A DNA stretch of 64,000 nt from Micromonospora arida (GCF_003857035.1 NZ_QGSY01000087.1:31114-95113); one strand, 5' to 3'; shown: positions 41,711 through 51,178, counted from the stretch's first letter. A program made the numbers and translations. Notes: a model not told the origin generated them from the letters alone.

Positions 41711-42940
41711 ATGTCTGTCCACTCGGGGCGCCGCGCTGTTGACGCGTCGCTTACTGCTTCTCTTGTCTTCGTTTCCATCGGAAGCGGAATGTTCCTGCCG
41801 CTCTCGCTGGTGTTCTTCGTCGAACTCACCGACATCCGCTTGAGCATGCTCGGCGTTCTCGTGGGGATCGCGGGTTTCACGTCCGTGCCGGTGCCCGCCG
41901 TGGCCGGCCGGTTGGCCGACCGATACGGTGCACGCCGACTCGTCCTCGTCGCGCAGGGCATTCAGGCGTTCGCCTATCTCGGCTATGCCTTCGCCCGAGA
42001 CCCGCTGAGCGTGTTCGCCGTCACCGCGATCATGTCGATCGGCGGTCGGCTGTTCTGGTCGACGATCTTCGCGGCCCTCGCTGATCATGCGCAGGACGGT
42101 CCCAGGCAGCAGCACTGGTTCGCGCTGGCGAACATCGCCCGCACCGCGGGGATTGCCGCCGGCGGGATCATCACCGGCATCGCGCTGACAATTCCGGGCA
42201 CGCGGGTCTATATCGTGCTCGCACTCCTCTCCGCCGGCTGCCTGGCGGCATCCGTACTGCTCATGCTGCCTGTCGCACCGTCACGAGCGCGCGCGCGGGT
42301 TCCCGGAGAGTCGCACGCGCAGGGGACGGTGCTGCGTGACGGGCGTTTTCTCGGTCTGCTGTCGACCAACGTCGTCTTCGCGATCTCGACGCTCCTCTTG
42401 GGCCTGACTGTGCCGGTGATCATCAAGATGGCGCTGGGTGGCCCGGGATGGGTCAGCTCCGTCGTGCTGGTCGGGAACGCGTTGCTCATCTCCGGCTTCG
42501 GCATTGTCGGCGCCCGCCAAGCGGGTCGCCGCGAGCCGTTCGCCGTGCTGCGGACCGCGGCCGTCGCCTGGGCTGCGGGCTGCACACTGCTGGCGTTCGC
42601 GGCATCCTCAGCGCTTCCGTTCGCGGTCGCTCCTCTCGCCGCGGCGGTCCTCGCGTTCAGTCTCGCCGAGATCCTCCATGCGCCGACCTCGGTCGCGATC
42701 GTCAGCAACATGGCTCCGGAGGCGAAACGCGGGGACTACCTGGCCATGTGGCAGTACTCGTTCATGGCAGCCGAGATCGGCGGCCCCATCCTTTTCGGCA
42801 CACTGTTCACGCTCCAGCACAGCGCCCCGTTCCTCGTCGTGCTCGCGCTGAATCTCGTCACGATCCCCGCGCTACGCATACTGGGCCGCGGACGTGACCA
42901 CGTGGCGCTGGCGTGGACGGGCTCCCGCGATGATGATTGA
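41711..42940 (+). CDS. MFS transporter
   Basis: The ATG at 41711 gives 409 residues with about 12 membrane helices; the MFS loop-2/3 motif reads GRLADRYGARRLVLVAQG near residue 63. The second half has EILHAPTSVAIVSNMAPEAKRGDYLAMWQ. It is probably a drug or metabolite exporter. No ribosome site is obvious; an ATG at 41675 is also in frame. The gene ends beside an IS481-type remnant. Confidence 0.85.
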   Translation: MSVHSGRRAVDASLTASLVFVSIGSGMFLPLSLVFFVELTDIRLSMLGVLVGIAGFTSVPVPAVAGRLADRYGARRLVLVAQGIQAFAYLGYAFARDPLSVFAVTAIMSIGGRLFWSTIFAALADHAQDGPRQQHWFALANIARTAGIAAGGIITGIALTIPGTRVYIVLALLSAGCLAASVLLMLPVAPSRARARVPGESHAQGTVLRDGRFLGLLSTNVVFAISTLLLGLTVPVIIKMALGGPGWVSSVVLVGNALLISGFGIVGARQAGRREPFAVLRTAAVAWAAGCTLLAFAASSALPFAVAPLAAAVLAFSLAEILHAPTSVAIVSNMAPEAKRGDYLAMWQYSFMAAEIGGPILFGTLFTLQHSAPFLVVLALNLVTIPALRILGRGRDHVALAWTGSRDDD

Positions 42941-42949
42941 TGCCGCCGC

Positions 42950-43024
42950 GTGAGCCACCGCAATGCACCCCTGACCCTCGAAGAACGCAGACGACTGATC
43001 GAGCGTTGCCGAACGCCGATGCGC
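42950..43024 (+). pseudogene. IS481-type transposase N-terminal remnant
   Basis: A GTG at 42950 begins MSHRNAPLTLEERRRLIERC, the usual N-terminus of IS481-family transposases (HRNA-LT---R--L). After about 25 codons the similarity stops and the frame runs antisense to the next gene. No catalytic DDE residues or inverted repeats are left. Confidence 0.6.
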
Positions 43025-43087
43025 GATCTGTTCGACTGCTGGCGCTTTCGGGTCGGAGACCGACGCCTGCGGCGCTCTCGCGCGCGA

Positions 43088-44383
43088 TCAGCGGTTGAGG
43101 TAGGCGGCCAGGCCGCCGAGCTCCTCGCTGGCGATGAACACCGACCGCACGTTGAGGATGGCCTCCTCGACGTGGGCGGGGCAGCCCCACGCCGCGTCCC
43201 CCCACGAATCGGCGATCTTGACCTCGGCTGGCGCGGTGCACCCTGCGGCGCCGCCGAGCTGGCAGTGCTCGGGGTGCGGCGCGGCGGCCTGCGCGGCGGC
43301 GGCGGCACGCATCTGGGTGGCGAGTTCAGCGGCGGTGGCGGCGCGCTGCTCAGCCTCGGCGCGCAGCTCCCGCTCCACGCGCAGCACCTTGGCCAGTTCG
43401 TCATTGGCCGACTTGGCGCGTGCCTCGGCGGCGAGTTTCGCCTGCTCGATGTGGTGGCGTTCGATGGCCAGGGCTGCGGTGCCGGCGAAGAGCCGGGTGA
43501 GGGCGAGGTCGGTGTCCTGCGGGACGCGCGGGGTGCGGTGGTACATCGCGAAGGTGCCCAACAAGCCGCCGTCGCGGGCCAGGATCGGCGTGGACCAGCA
43601 GGCCGCCAATCCAGCCTGGTCGGCCAGGTCCCGGAAGTGGTCCCAGAACGGGTCGGTGGCGATGTCGGTGACGATGACTGGTTCCCGCCGGTGGGCGGCG
43701 GTGCCGCACGAGCCGACACCTTCGCCGGTCGCGATGCCGTCGATGGCCTTGTTGTAGAAGTCGGGCAGACTCGGCGCGGCGCCGTGGCGCAGGTGCCGGG
43801 CGTCGGGATCGGCGAGCAGGACGGAGACGAGCACCTCCTGCGGTGCGAGGTTCTCGATACAGCGGGCCATCCCGTCGAGCACCTCGGCCAGGGGTGCCTG
43901 ACGGGCGATCTGCTCCAGCAGGGCACGGTGTTCGGCCATCAGCCGTTGGGCATGCTTGACCTGCGTGGTCTCCACGCCGAGCACACGGATCCCGGTCACG
44001 TTGCCGTCGGCGTCCCGACGCGGCTCGTAGGTGAAGTCGAAGAACGCCTCCCGCGCCTGCGGGCCGCTGCCCAGCACGACCCGGACGTCACGGCCGGTGT
44101 GCGGCTCACCCGTGCGGAAGACCCGGTCCAGGAGCGCGATGAATCCCTGGTCGGCCAGCTCGGGCATCAGCTCGGCGATTGCCACCCCGACCCGTGCCCG
44201 TTCTTCGCCGATGGTGGCGAAGAACGCCGGGTTCGCCGTCTCCACCCGGTGCGATGGCCCCGCCAGAGACGCGAAGACGGCGATGGACTGCCCGAACAAC
44301 GCCCGCAGGTCCTCCTCCGCTACTTGCTCGGCAGCCGCCGAACCCGCAACAGCAGTAGACCGTTGGCCTAGTACTGCGGTCAT
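43088..44383 (-). CDS. PAS-GAF sensor protein without output domain
   Basis: The ATG at 44383 gives 431 residues; the frame is open to 44515. A PAS domain (about residues 25-165, SIAVFASLAGPSHRVETANPAF) is followed by a GAF domain (about 170-330, GVGSCGTAAHRREPVIVTDI), a coiled coil (about 335-395) and a C-terminal Cys-containing patch (CQLGGAAGC, WGCPAHVEEAIL). No kinase, cyclase or DNA-binding domain is visible, so it probably regulates by protein contact. The C-terminal Cys/His set could bind a metal. Its coiled coil suggests dimerisation. Confidence 0.8.
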   Translation of the reverse strand: MTAVLGQRSTAVAGSAAAEQVAEEDLRALFGQSIAVFASLAGPSHRVETANPAFFATIGEERARVGVAIAELMPELADQGFIALLDRVFRTGEPHTGRDVRVVLGSGPQAREAFFDFTYEPRRDADGNVTGIRVLGVETTQVKHAQRLMAEHRALLEQIARQAPLAEVLDGMARCIENLAPQEVLVSVLLADPDARHLRHGAAPSLPDFYNKAIDGIATGEGVGSCGTAAHRREPVIVTDIATDPFWDHFRDLADQAGLAACWSTPILARDGGLLGTFAMYHRTPRVPQDTDLALTRLFAGTAALAIERHHIEQAKLAAEARAKSANDELAKVLRVERELRAEAEQRAATAAELATQMRAAAAAQAAAPHPEHCQLGGAAGCTAPAEVKIADSWGDAAWGCPAHVEEAILNVRSVFIASEELGGLAAYLNR

Positions 44384-44578
44384 GGTGTGGGTTCGCCTCT
44401 CGTCTGCGGGATACGGGCAACGACCGACGGTGCCACCCGTCGGTGCGGGTGGCTGCGGTGCGGCGGAGTTGGTTGGGGCCACCGCCGGTGCAGCGTACCC
44501 ATGTGTGCCCGACATTCAGGTATTACCCAGCAACCACGCACCGCAACCGGTCGCCCGAACAGCGCGTCGCATAGGGGT

Positions 44579-44995
44579 TCAGATCCGCTGCTCCCACCAG
44601 GGGGCGCGGGGATCGGCCCAGGGGTTGGCCAGGGTTCGACTGAGGAACAGATCATCGGCTGCACCGACGACCCGCCGCAGCTCCCGCGCCGTTTTTCCGG
44701 TCAGCGATCGCAGGGCGATGTCCAGCACCGCCCGATCCCGATAGTCCGAGGTGCAACCGCAGGGGCACCCGCCAAAATCGTCCAGCAGGTCACGGGCAGG
44801 GCTTCGTACCTTGTCGGTCCAGCCCCGAAGTGCGCGGCCGATATCACCGGGATACAAGCGGTTGTTGTGGCGCTCCAGCCGAACGACGTCGGCGACGGCC
44901 TTGCCGGAGATGCCGTGAAAGTGTGCACGGGATTCGGGCACCTGTCGACGACTGGGTTTGGCGGCGCGTAGCGCCCCAGGTCGCCTACGCGGCAC
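44579..44995 (-). CDS. Hypothetical protein with CxCxC motif
   Basis: A GTG at 44995, with AAGGG close upstream, gives 138 residues. The middle is helix-rich (KAVADVVRLERHNNRLYPGD) and contains GGCPCGCTSDYRDRAVLDIA near residue 75, where three closely spaced Cys could bind metal. The end is Trp-rich (NPWADPRAPWWEQR). No family is recognised. The 195 bases to the PAS-GAF gene hold nothing clear. Confidence 0.6.
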   Translation of the reverse strand: MPRRRPGALRAAKPSRRQVPESRAHFHGISGKAVADVVRLERHNNRLYPGDIGRALRGWTDKVRSPARDLLDDFGGCPCGCTSDYRDRAVLDIALRSLTGKTARELRRVVGAADDLFLSRTLANPWADPRAPWWEQRI

Positions 44996-45103
44996 GGTCC
45001 CTTCGCTGTGCGGTCATGCCGGGAAGTATGCCAGAGTGGACGACGATGGTCCGGCGCCGGCCAACGCCTCGACGGCACGCGCGGTTCCTGCGACGGCCGA
45101 CAA

Positions 45104-45607
45104 TCAACCCTGAAGCGCCGCAGTCAGCAGTTCGTAGGTGGCGTCGTCGAAGGCGACCAGGCGAACACGCTCAACCCTTGTCGGCGTTGCCCTGATGGTC
45201 GAGATTGCGATCCTCGCTGCCCGGTCGGCCGGGAATCCGTACACGCCAGTGGCGATGGCGGGGAAGGCGACGCTGCGAGCGCCGATCTCATCGGCAACCT
45301 CAAGGCTGCGCCGATAGCACGACGCCAGAAGGTCGGCCTCGCCGTGGCCGCCGCCTTCCCAGACCGGGCCAACGGTGTGAATGACGTGACGTATTGGTGG
45401 GTCCAGGTCAAAAGCTGGCGTGGCAACCGCATCGCCGGGATCACACGGAGCCAGCGCTGCCCCCGCCTGGGCCAGACGCGGCCCCGCCGCACGGTGAATC
45501 GCCCCGTCGACACCGCCGCCACCCAACAGCGACTCGTTCGCCGCGGTCACGACGGCGTCGACGCCCTCACTGGTGATGTCGCCACGAACAACGTCGACCA
45601 CAGGCAT
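45104..45607 (-). CDS. Macro-domain protein (O-acetyl-ADP-ribose deacetylase-like)
   Basis: The ATG at 45607 gives 167 residues. Macrodomain hallmarks are [20 protein letters not shown] at residues 7-26, [16 protein letters not shown] following it, [15 protein letters not shown] near 74 and [13 protein letters not shown] near 112. These bind ADP-ribose and usually remove acetyl or ADP-ribosyl groups (YmdB/MacroD type). It is not coupled to neighbours. It reverses modification in the cytoplasm; its partner is not evident here. Confidence 0.92.
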   Translation of the reverse strand: MPVVDVVRGDITSEGVDAVVTAANESLLGGGGVDGAIHRAAGPRLAQAGAALAPCDPGDAVATPAFDLDPPIRHVIHTVGPVWEGGGHGEADLLASCYRRSLEVADEIGARSVAFPAIATGVYGFPADRAARIAISTIRATPTRVERVRLVAFDDATYELLTAALQG

Positions 45608-45650
45608 GGCTCGATGATGCCACCAGCCCGTCAGCCCCACCTTTCCGAGG

Positions 45651-46514
45651 TCAGATCAGTGCTGCGGCGAGGGCGCGGAACGCGTCGGCGGGGAACGTCG
45701 TGTCGTCGCCGCCGTTGAGCACCTGGATCGCCACCTCGTCCGCGCCGGCCTGGTAGTGCTTCTCCAACCCGGCCACCACCTTCTCGACGCTGCCCCACGG
45801 GATCAGGGCGTCGACGAGGCGGTCACTGCCGCCGTCGGCGAAGTCCTCGTCGGTCCAGCCGAATCGCCGCAGGTTGTTGGTGTAGTTCGGCAGTGCGAGG
45901 TACCCGCTCGTGTACTGGCGGGCGGTGGCGCGCGCGGTGGTGGCGTCTCCGTCGAGGACCACCGCGACCTCGGGGGCGAGCAGCCGGTCGGGTCCGATTG
46001 CCGCCCGGGCTTCGGCGGTGTGCTCGGCAGGGACGAAGTACGGGTGCGCCCCGGTCGAGCGGTCGCGGGAGAGTTCGAGCATCCGCGGGCCCAGTGCGGC
46101 CAGGATGCGCCGCTCGGGCGGGAGCCCGGCCGCGTCGAGGCCGTCGAGGTACTGCACCATCCGTGAGTACGGCTTGCGATAGTCGGTGCCGCCGCTTTCC
46201 ACCACCACTGCGTGGCTGGCGCCGAGACCGAGCAGGAACCGGCCGGGATGCGCCTGCTCCGCGTCCTTGGCGAACGCCGCCGCCTCGGGTGGCGACGAGT
46301 GCCAGATGCTCACGATCCCGGTGGCGACCCCGATGCGCGTGGTCCCGTCCAGGATCTCCCGGAAGCGGGGGGCGACGTTCTCGCCGAAACCACCGGAGAA
46401 CCAGATTCGTGAGTAGCCGAGGTCCTCCAACTCGGTCGCGGCGTCGATGGCCGCGCCCTGACTCTCGCTAGCAAGGAAGAACGGTTGCCATACGCTGACG
46501 AGTCGTTGTGCCAT
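45651..46514 (-). CDS. LLM-class F420-dependent oxidoreductase
   Basis: 287 residues: [26 protein letters not shown] at the start is split across the first strand/helix, with [14 protein letters not shown] near residue 36, [17 protein letters not shown] near 67 and [16 protein letters not shown] near 91, all typical of F420-binding luciferase-like proteins. The reaction is hydride transfer to or from F420; the substrate is unknown. The ATG lies beside the divergent region 46515-46649. Confidence 0.88.
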   Translation of the reverse strand: MAQRLVSVWQPFFLASESQGAAIDAATELEDLGYSRIWFSGGFGENVAPRFREILDGTTRIGVATGIVSIWHSSPPEAAAFAKDAEQAHPGRFLLGLGASHAVVVESGGTDYRKPYSRMVQYLDGLDAAGLPPERRILAALGPRMLELSRDRSTGAHPYFVPAEHTAEARAAIGPDRLLAPEVAVVLDGDATTARATARQYTSGYLALPNYTNNLRRFGWTDEDFADGGSDRLVDALIPWGSVEKVVAGLEKHYQAGADEVAIQVLNGGDDTTFPADAFRALAAALI

Positions 46515-46649
46515 ACGGCAACCCTACGACCGATCGGCCGCTGACCGCGTCAGCTTGCGCTCCCCAGGCCCGATGTGAGCGGGCCGACGGGGCCGCCGGC
46601 AGAGTCTGTGGGGTGCCAAGACCGAGCCGATCCACGGTAGCGTCGCGGC

Positions 46650-46946
46650 ATGGGTTCAACCTGGTCGATGACCCTGCGGCTCAGCCTGATGTGGATATCG
46701 ACGGTGCTCCTGCTTGCGCTGGTTGCGCACGGACTGCGCGTCGAGTACCTGCCGATCGAGGCGCTCACCGGCATCGACCAGACGGCGATCACGGCGGGCG
46801 ATTTCGAGTGGCAGGCGGAGCACGTCGCTCCTGTGGCCGTGGTGCTGACCATCGCGTCGTCCCTCTTCATCGCCGTCCCGGCGAGGGCGCTGTTCGGGGC
46901 TTGGCAGGCCAGCCCGCAGTGTCGGCTGGTACGCACCGATCCCTAG
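46650..46946 (+). CDS. Small hypothetical membrane protein
   Basis: 98 residues with two predicted membrane helices (about residues 8-27 LRLSLMWISTVLLLALVAHG, and 59-80 VAPVAVVLTIASSLFIAVPA) and a short polar loop between. No family is recognised. Its TAG stop sits in the palindrome CTAG (46943-46946) and shares those bases with the stop of the convergent DUF6000-like gene. Confidence 0.6.
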   Translation: MGSTWSMTLRLSLMWISTVLLLALVAHGLRVEYLPIEALTGIDQTAITAGDFEWQAEHVAPVAVVLTIASSLFIAVPARALFGAWQASPQCRLVRTDP

Positions 46947-47485
46947 CTCACGGTGCGAGCCCCGTCACCGCGGCTGGCAACTCGCAGCCGACGTGCGACG
47001 TCGAGCAGAGCCGCAAAAGTGTCCTGGTCCGTCTTGCTCGGCGCTGGGAGCGAGGTGTTGACGTGGTGATGACGACGGACGTGGTCCGCAGCGGCGGCGA
47101 TGATCCCACTCGCTCCCCAACCCTTCGCCTGGTCCGCGGCGAAGTATCGCTCAAGGGCTTCGATGGCCTCAGGGCCGGCCAGAACAACGGCGGCTGTCGC
47201 GAGCGACGGTGCGTCGAGGGCACCCCGCGATGTGGCGAGGGCGTGCAGAACGGCGGTGGTCACCTCGGGTCCGGCAACTGTCACCGAATACCAGGCACCC
47301 ATGACCTGCGGACGCCAGCCGTCCCGCAGGAGCGCCGTCACCTGGGCTGGGGTGACACCTCGGCTCGCATCGCCGAGTGCCGTTGTCAGCGGTTGCCCGT
47401 ACCTGATGGCATTGGTTCCCATCATGTCGAGGTAGAACGGCACGACGCAGCGGTCGATCACGTCGTCGATATCCCCTTGGTCCAC
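46943..47485 (-). CDS. DUF6000-like protein
   Basis: 180 residues. The blocks VVPFYLDMMGTNA near residue 14 and LLRDGWRPQVMGAWYSVTVA near residue 51 look like the DUF6000 family, which is mostly actinobacterial and of unknown function. The protein is helix-rich and has a HHHVN cluster near residue 140. Family naming is from memory and tentative. The ATG at 47485 is the first plausible start. Confidence 0.7.
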   Translation of the reverse strand: MDQGDIDDVIDRCVVPFYLDMMGTNAIRYGQPLTTALGDASRGVTPAQVTALLRDGWRPQVMGAWYSVTVAGPEVTTAVLHALATSRGALDAPSLATAAVVLAGPEAIEALERYFAADQAKGWGASGIIAAAADHVRRHHHVNTSLPAPSKTDQDTFAALLDVARRLRVASRGDGARTVS

Positions 47486-47555
47486 GTCCGCAACCTAGCG
47501 GGCGAGCCTGCTCGGCGACAAAGACGCCCAGGTCGAGCCAGCCGGCTGGTTCCGG

Positions 47556-48203
47556 TCATGGTGCGAGGCCGGCCTGGATCGCCAGGATGGCGGCTCGTAC
47601 GCGGTCGCGGCTGCCGGTCTTGGCCAGCACGTTGGTCACGTGGGTCTTCACGGTACTCATGGACAGGTAGAGGCGTTCGGCTATCTCGTTGTTGTTGAGT
47701 CCGGCGCCGATCAGGGCGAGCACGTCGATCTCCCGGGCGGTCAGCTGGTAGGCCGCCAACTCCACGCGGGAGGCCGGGCCGGTCGCGCGGACCCGGTCGA
47801 GTACCGCGCCGGTGACCTCGGCGGAGAGGACCGCCTCGCCGGCCGCGACGGTGCGCACCGCGGCGATCAGGTCACGGGCGCTGGAGCGTTTGAGCAGGAA
47901 CCCTCGTGCGCCGGCGGCGATGGCGTCCAGGACGTAGGCGTCGTCGTCGAAGGTGGTGACGACGATGACGGCCGGGGCGTGCGGGATCGTGGCCAGCTCG
48001 CGGGTGGCTTGCAGGCCGTCGAGCACCGGCATGCGGATGTCGACGAGGGCGACGTCGATGCGGGAGTCTCGACGTACGGCGTCGAGGAGCTGTCGGCCGT
48101 CCGCCGCCTCGGCCGCGACCTGAATGTCGGGTTGGGACCGCAGGATCAGGCTGAAGCCGTCCCGGACCAGCTCCTGGTCGTCGGCGATCGCAACGCGGAT
48201 CAT
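47556..48203 (-). CDS. NarL/LuxR-family response regulator
   Basis: 215 residues: a receiver domain with the acidic pair in IADDQELVRDG, the phospho-acceptor Asp in VALVDIRMPVLDG near residue 54 and Lys in GFLLKRSSARDL near 104, then a LuxR helix-turn-helix (LTAREIDVLALIGAGLNNNE and TVKTHVTNVLAK). Its ATG overlaps the stop of the histidine kinase gene. Together they form a two-component system paralogous to that at 50525-52401. Confidence 0.93.
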   Translation of the reverse strand: MIRVAIADDQELVRDGFSLILRSQPDIQVAAEAADGRQLLDAVRRDSRIDVALVDIRMPVLDGLQATRELATIPHAPAVIVVTTFDDDAYVLDAIAAGARGFLLKRSSARDLIAAVRTVAAGEAVLSAEVTGAVLDRVRATGPASRVELAAYQLTAREIDVLALIGAGLNNNEIAERLYLSMSTVKTHVTNVLAKTGSRDRVRAAILAIQAGLAP

Positions 48204-49303
48204 CTGTTCGCCACCGGCAGGTTGGCCTGCACCACTGTGCCGCCGCCGGGGCGCTGGCTCAGCTCCCAGGTCCCGCCGCGCGCGGAGACGCGTTCCCCGA
48301 TGCCGAGCAGGCCCGAGCCGCTCGTGGGTGCGCGGGGCGGCCCGATGCCATCGTCGCTGATCCGCAGGCGGGCGTGGTCGCCGACGCGGACCAGTTCGAC
48401 CCAGGCCGCCGTGGCTTTCGCGTGGCGGGCGATGTTGGTGAGGGCCTCCTGGGCGATGCGGTAGGCGGTCAACACGCCGATCTCGTCCAGGCCCGGCTCG
48501 GGGTCCAGCTGGACCCGCACCGTCACGCCCTGCTGGCGCAGCGGCTGGGCGAGCAGCTCGTCGATGTCGGACAGGCGCGGTGGCGCGCTCACCGCGATCG
48601 ACGCGTCCGGATCGCGCAGGTGCACGACGAGCGTGTCCAGCTCGCTCAGTGCGGTGCGGCCACTGCCCGCGATCGCCCGCAGCGCCGCCCCCGGGTCGTC
48701 ACTGAGCTGGCCCGCCTCGGCCTGCACCACCATCGCGGTGACGTGGTGGCCGACCACGTCATGCAGTTCGCGGGCCAGGTTGGTGCGCTGTTCGAGCCAG
48801 GCGGCCTGGCCGCGCAGGTCGGCTGTCTCCCGGGTCAGGGCGCGACCGCGTGACCACGATCGCAACAGGACCGCCAGGAGATAGCCGGCCGTCACGAAGA
48901 AGAACGGCTGCTCGTACAGCCCTCGTCCGTTGAGCAGCGCGTTGGTGAGGGCACCTGCCGCGCCGACCAGGCCACCCACCCAGCCCAGCCACGGGTGGCG
49001 GGCCGGGTCCTCGCAGACCGAGACGAACACCAGGCCGGCGGCCGCGAGGCCCAACTGCACCGACTCGCCGGTGCTCACGATCGCCACGAACCCCGCGCAG
49101 ACCGCGAAGACCAGGGTTCGGTAGCGGGGGCGCAGCGCCGTGGCCCCGAGGCCGACCGGCAGCACCAGCCACGCCCAGCCCGACGGCACGGACACGCCGT
49201 CCTCGACGGTGGTGACCACCGCGGCGATGATCAAAACCACCGCAGCGTACGCGAGCCGGCGCACTCGCTCGGGGTCGCGCAACCGTTCGCGGATTCCAGG
49301 CAT
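48200..49303 (-). CDS. DesK/NarX-type sensor histidine kinase
   Basis: The ATG at 49303 (or GTG 49306, with GGAGA upstream) gives 367 residues. Five or so membrane helices (about residues 15-150) precede the HisKA_3 dimerisation box ELHDVVGHHVTAMVVQAEAG near 185 and the ATPase domain (AYRIAQEALTNIARHA near 282, LRISDDGIGPPR near 316, GLLGIGERV near 333). It has no large sensor domain outside, so it may sense the membrane itself. It phosphorylates the adjacent regulator. Confidence 0.9.
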   Translation of the reverse strand: MPGIRERLRDPERVRRLAYAAVVLIIAAVVTTVEDGVSVPSGWAWLVLPVGLGATALRPRYRTLVFAVCAGFVAIVSTGESVQLGLAAAGLVFVSVCEDPARHPWLGWVGGLVGAAGALTNALLNGRGLYEQPFFFVTAGYLLAVLLRSWSRGRALTRETADLRGQAAWLEQRTNLARELHDVVGHHVTAMVVQAEAGQLSDDPGAALRAIAGSGRTALSELDTLVVHLRDPDASIAVSAPPRLSDIDELLAQPLRQQGVTVRVQLDPEPGLDEIGVLTAYRIAQEALTNIARHAKATAAWVELVRVGDHARLRISDDGIGPPRAPTSGSGLLGIGERVSARGGTWELSQRPGGGTVVQANLPVANR

Positions 49304-49366
49304 CACCCGCACAGTCTCCGTGACCAGCCGGAAGGCCGGCCAGTACCCAGGTACCGGATCGGCCGG

Positions 49367-49409
49367 CACCCCGGTACCGCCCTCGGGACCAGATCGGCAC
49401 CCCGGCACG
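49367..49409. repeat. Direct repeats in the kinase/phosphotransferase intergenic region
   Basis: CACCCCGGTACC (49367-49378) and CACCCCGGCACG (49398-49409) share 10 of 12 bases and begin 31 bases apart, about three helical turns. This spacing suits a response regulator binding as tandem dimers in the divergent promoter. Confidence 0.4.
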
Positions 49410-49444
49410 TTCCGCGAAAACGTCCGCCGGACGACTCTGCGGAG

Positions 49445-50038
49445 GTGACTCTCGTCGACTCCCGCGCCGCCATCACCGTCGGCCCGCTTCGTACGGTTCC
49501 CAACTACATCACCGCCGTTCGCACGGTCGCCGCTGTCACCGTCGGTATCGCGGCCCTCGTCTCCGGGTCGGTGGCGTTGATGGCGGTATCGTACGGTATC
49601 TACTGGATCGGTGACGTGCTCGACGGCTGGGCTGCCCGCCGGCTCGGACAGGAGACCCGGGCCGGGGCCGTCTTCGACATCGTGAGCGACCGCGCGTGCA
49701 CCGCCGTACTCTGCGTGGGCCTTGTCTCCCTCGTGCCGGACGTCGCGGTCGTGGCAGTGGTCTTCCTGCTCTCGTTCCTGGTGCTGGACACCATGCTGTC
49801 GCTGGCGTTCCTGTGCTGGCCGTTGCTGAGCCCCAACTACTTCCACCTGGTCGACCGGCGGGTGTGGGAGTTGAACTGGTCGCCCCTGGCCAAGGTCGCC
49901 AACACCGCCGGGGTCATCGGCGCCATCGCGTTCGGGCAGTACCTCCTCGCGCTGGGCGTCGCCGTCGCTGTCGTCGCGGTGAAGCTGTGGTCGGTCGCAG
50001 CGGTGGTCCGGCTGCTCGAACGGGACGGCCGGGCATGA
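49445..50038 (+). CDS. CDP-alcohol phosphatidyltransferase
   Basis: A GTG at 49445 gives 197 residues; GGAG lies immediately before it, so the start is uncertain. The family motif DG-x2-AR-x8-G-x3-D-x3-D is complete, running from DGWAARR near residue 56 to VFDIVSD near residue 75. Five or six membrane helices follow. The enzyme joins an alcohol such as glycerol-3-phosphate or inositol phosphate to CDP-diacylglycerol in the membrane. The ATGA overlap with the next gene suggests a joint membrane function. Confidence 0.88.
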   Translation: MTLVDSRAAITVGPLRTVPNYITAVRTVAAVTVGIAALVSGSVALMAVSYGIYWIGDVLDGWAARRLGQETRAGAVFDIVSDRACTAVLCVGLVSLVPDVAVVAVVFLLSFLVLDTMLSLAFLCWPLLSPNYFHLVDRRVWELNWSPLAKVANTAGVIGAIAFGQYLLALGVAVAVVAVKLWSVAAVVRLLERDGRA

Positions 50039-50511
50039 GCAGCCTCGCCGAGACCGTGGTGGCGCTCGGCTACGGTGTCGCTTCGGCGCTCGTCCCGATC
50101 GTCAACGCCGAGGCCTATGCCGTGGTCGCCGGGCAACGCGGCGGCGGCCATGCTCTCGTCGCCGTGGTGGTCGCCCTGGCGCTCGGGCAGACCGTCGGCA
50201 AGCTGCTGCTGTTCGAGTCGGCGCGTCGCGGGTCGGGGCGACTGGCCCAGAAGGTCGCGAAGCGGGCAAAGTCAGGTCGAGCGGCGGCTCGGGCCGCGCG
50301 GTGGACCGAGCCGATCCGACGCTGGCTCTCCCGCCGCCGCACCGCCCTACCGACCGTGCTGGCCTCCGCCGCGGTCGGGGTTCCACCGCTGGCCGTCGTC
50401 AGCCTTGCCGCCGGCACCGCGGGCCTTCGACGCTGGGAGTTCGCCGTCGCCTGCCTCTCCGGGCGGGTGATCCGTTTCGCCCTGCTCGTCCTGCCAGCGG
50501 TGCTGGCCTGA
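50035..50511 (+). CDS. VTT/DedA-like small membrane protein
   Basis: 158 residues from the ATG at 50035 (ATGA overlap). The start TVVALGYGVASALVPIVNAE and the late GVPPLAVVSLAAGTAGLRRW resemble the YqaA/VTT (SNARE-associated) fold, in which a Pro-Pro/Pro-Gly re-entrant loop precedes a final helix. A basic middle region (RRGSGRLAQKVAKRAK) separates the hydrophobic halves. It may help move lipids across the membrane, which suits the neighbouring phosphatidyltransferase. Confidence 0.7.
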   Translation: MSSLAETVVALGYGVASALVPIVNAEAYAVVAGQRGGGHALVAVVVALALGQTVGKLLLFESARRGSGRLAQKVAKRAKSGRAAARAARWTEPIRRWLSRRRTALPTVLASAAVGVPPLAVVSLAAGTAGLRRWEFAVACLSGRVIRFALLVLPAVLA

Positions 50512-50524
50512 CCTCGACTCCCCG

Positions 50525-51178
50525 TCAGAGGAGCCGACCGTCGTGAGCGAGCAGGGCGATCTGGGTGCGGTTGTCGAGATCCAGCTTGGTCAGGATGTGC
50601 GAGACGTGGGCCTTCACCGTCGTCACGCTCATCAGCAGCTCGCTGGCGATCTCGGCGTTGGAGCGACCCTGCGCGATGGCCAGCACGACGTCGCGTTCCC
50701 GGGGTGTGAGCAGGGCAAGCCGCTCGTGCGCCTGCTCGTAGGACTCGGCCCCCGACGCGACCCGCTGCATGAGGCGGCGCGTCACGCCCGGAGACAGCAT
50801 CGGGTTGCCGGCCGCCACCGCGCGGACCGCCTGACTGATCTGCTCGGGCGGGGTGTCCTTGAGCAGGAAGCCGCTAGCGCCGGCTCGGAGGGCTCGCACC
50901 ACGTGCTCGTCGGTGTCGAACGTGGTGAGCACGATGATCTCGGGTGGTCGGTGGCGGCGGCGCAGGCGCTCGGTGGCGGTGATGCCGTTGACGCCGGGCA
51001 TCCTGATGTCCATCAGCACCACGTCCGGCAGGTGCCGGTCCACCGCCGTGATCGCCGTGGCGCCGTCGGCGGCCTCGCCCACCACGACGATCCCGTCGGC
51101 GCCGTCGAGCATCAGCGTGAGCATTCCCCGTACGAGGGCATCGTCGTCGACGATGACGACCCGGATCGGACCCGTCAC
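50525..51178 (-). CDS. NarL/LuxR-family response regulator
   Basis: The GTG at 51178 (GTGA overlap with the kinase stop) gives 217 residues; an ATG at 51196 is the alternative. Receiver domain: VIVDDDALVRG, phospho-acceptor Asp in VVLMDIRMPGVNG near residue 54, Lys in GFLLKDTPPEQ near 104. LuxR helix-turn-helix: LTPRERDVVLAIAQGRSNAE. Paralogue of the regulator at 47556. Cytoplasmic partner of the kinase upstream. Confidence 0.92.
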   Translation of the reverse strand: MTGPIRVVIVDDDALVRGMLTLMLDGADGIVVVGEAADGATAITAVDRHLPDVVLMDIRMPGVNGITATERLRRRHRPPEIIVLTTFDTDEHVVRALRAGASGFLLKDTPPEQISQAVRAVAAGNPMLSPGVTRRLMQRVASGAESYEQAHERLALLTPRERDVVLAIAQGRSNAEIASELLMSVTTVKAHVSHILTKLDLDNRTQIALLAHDGRLL

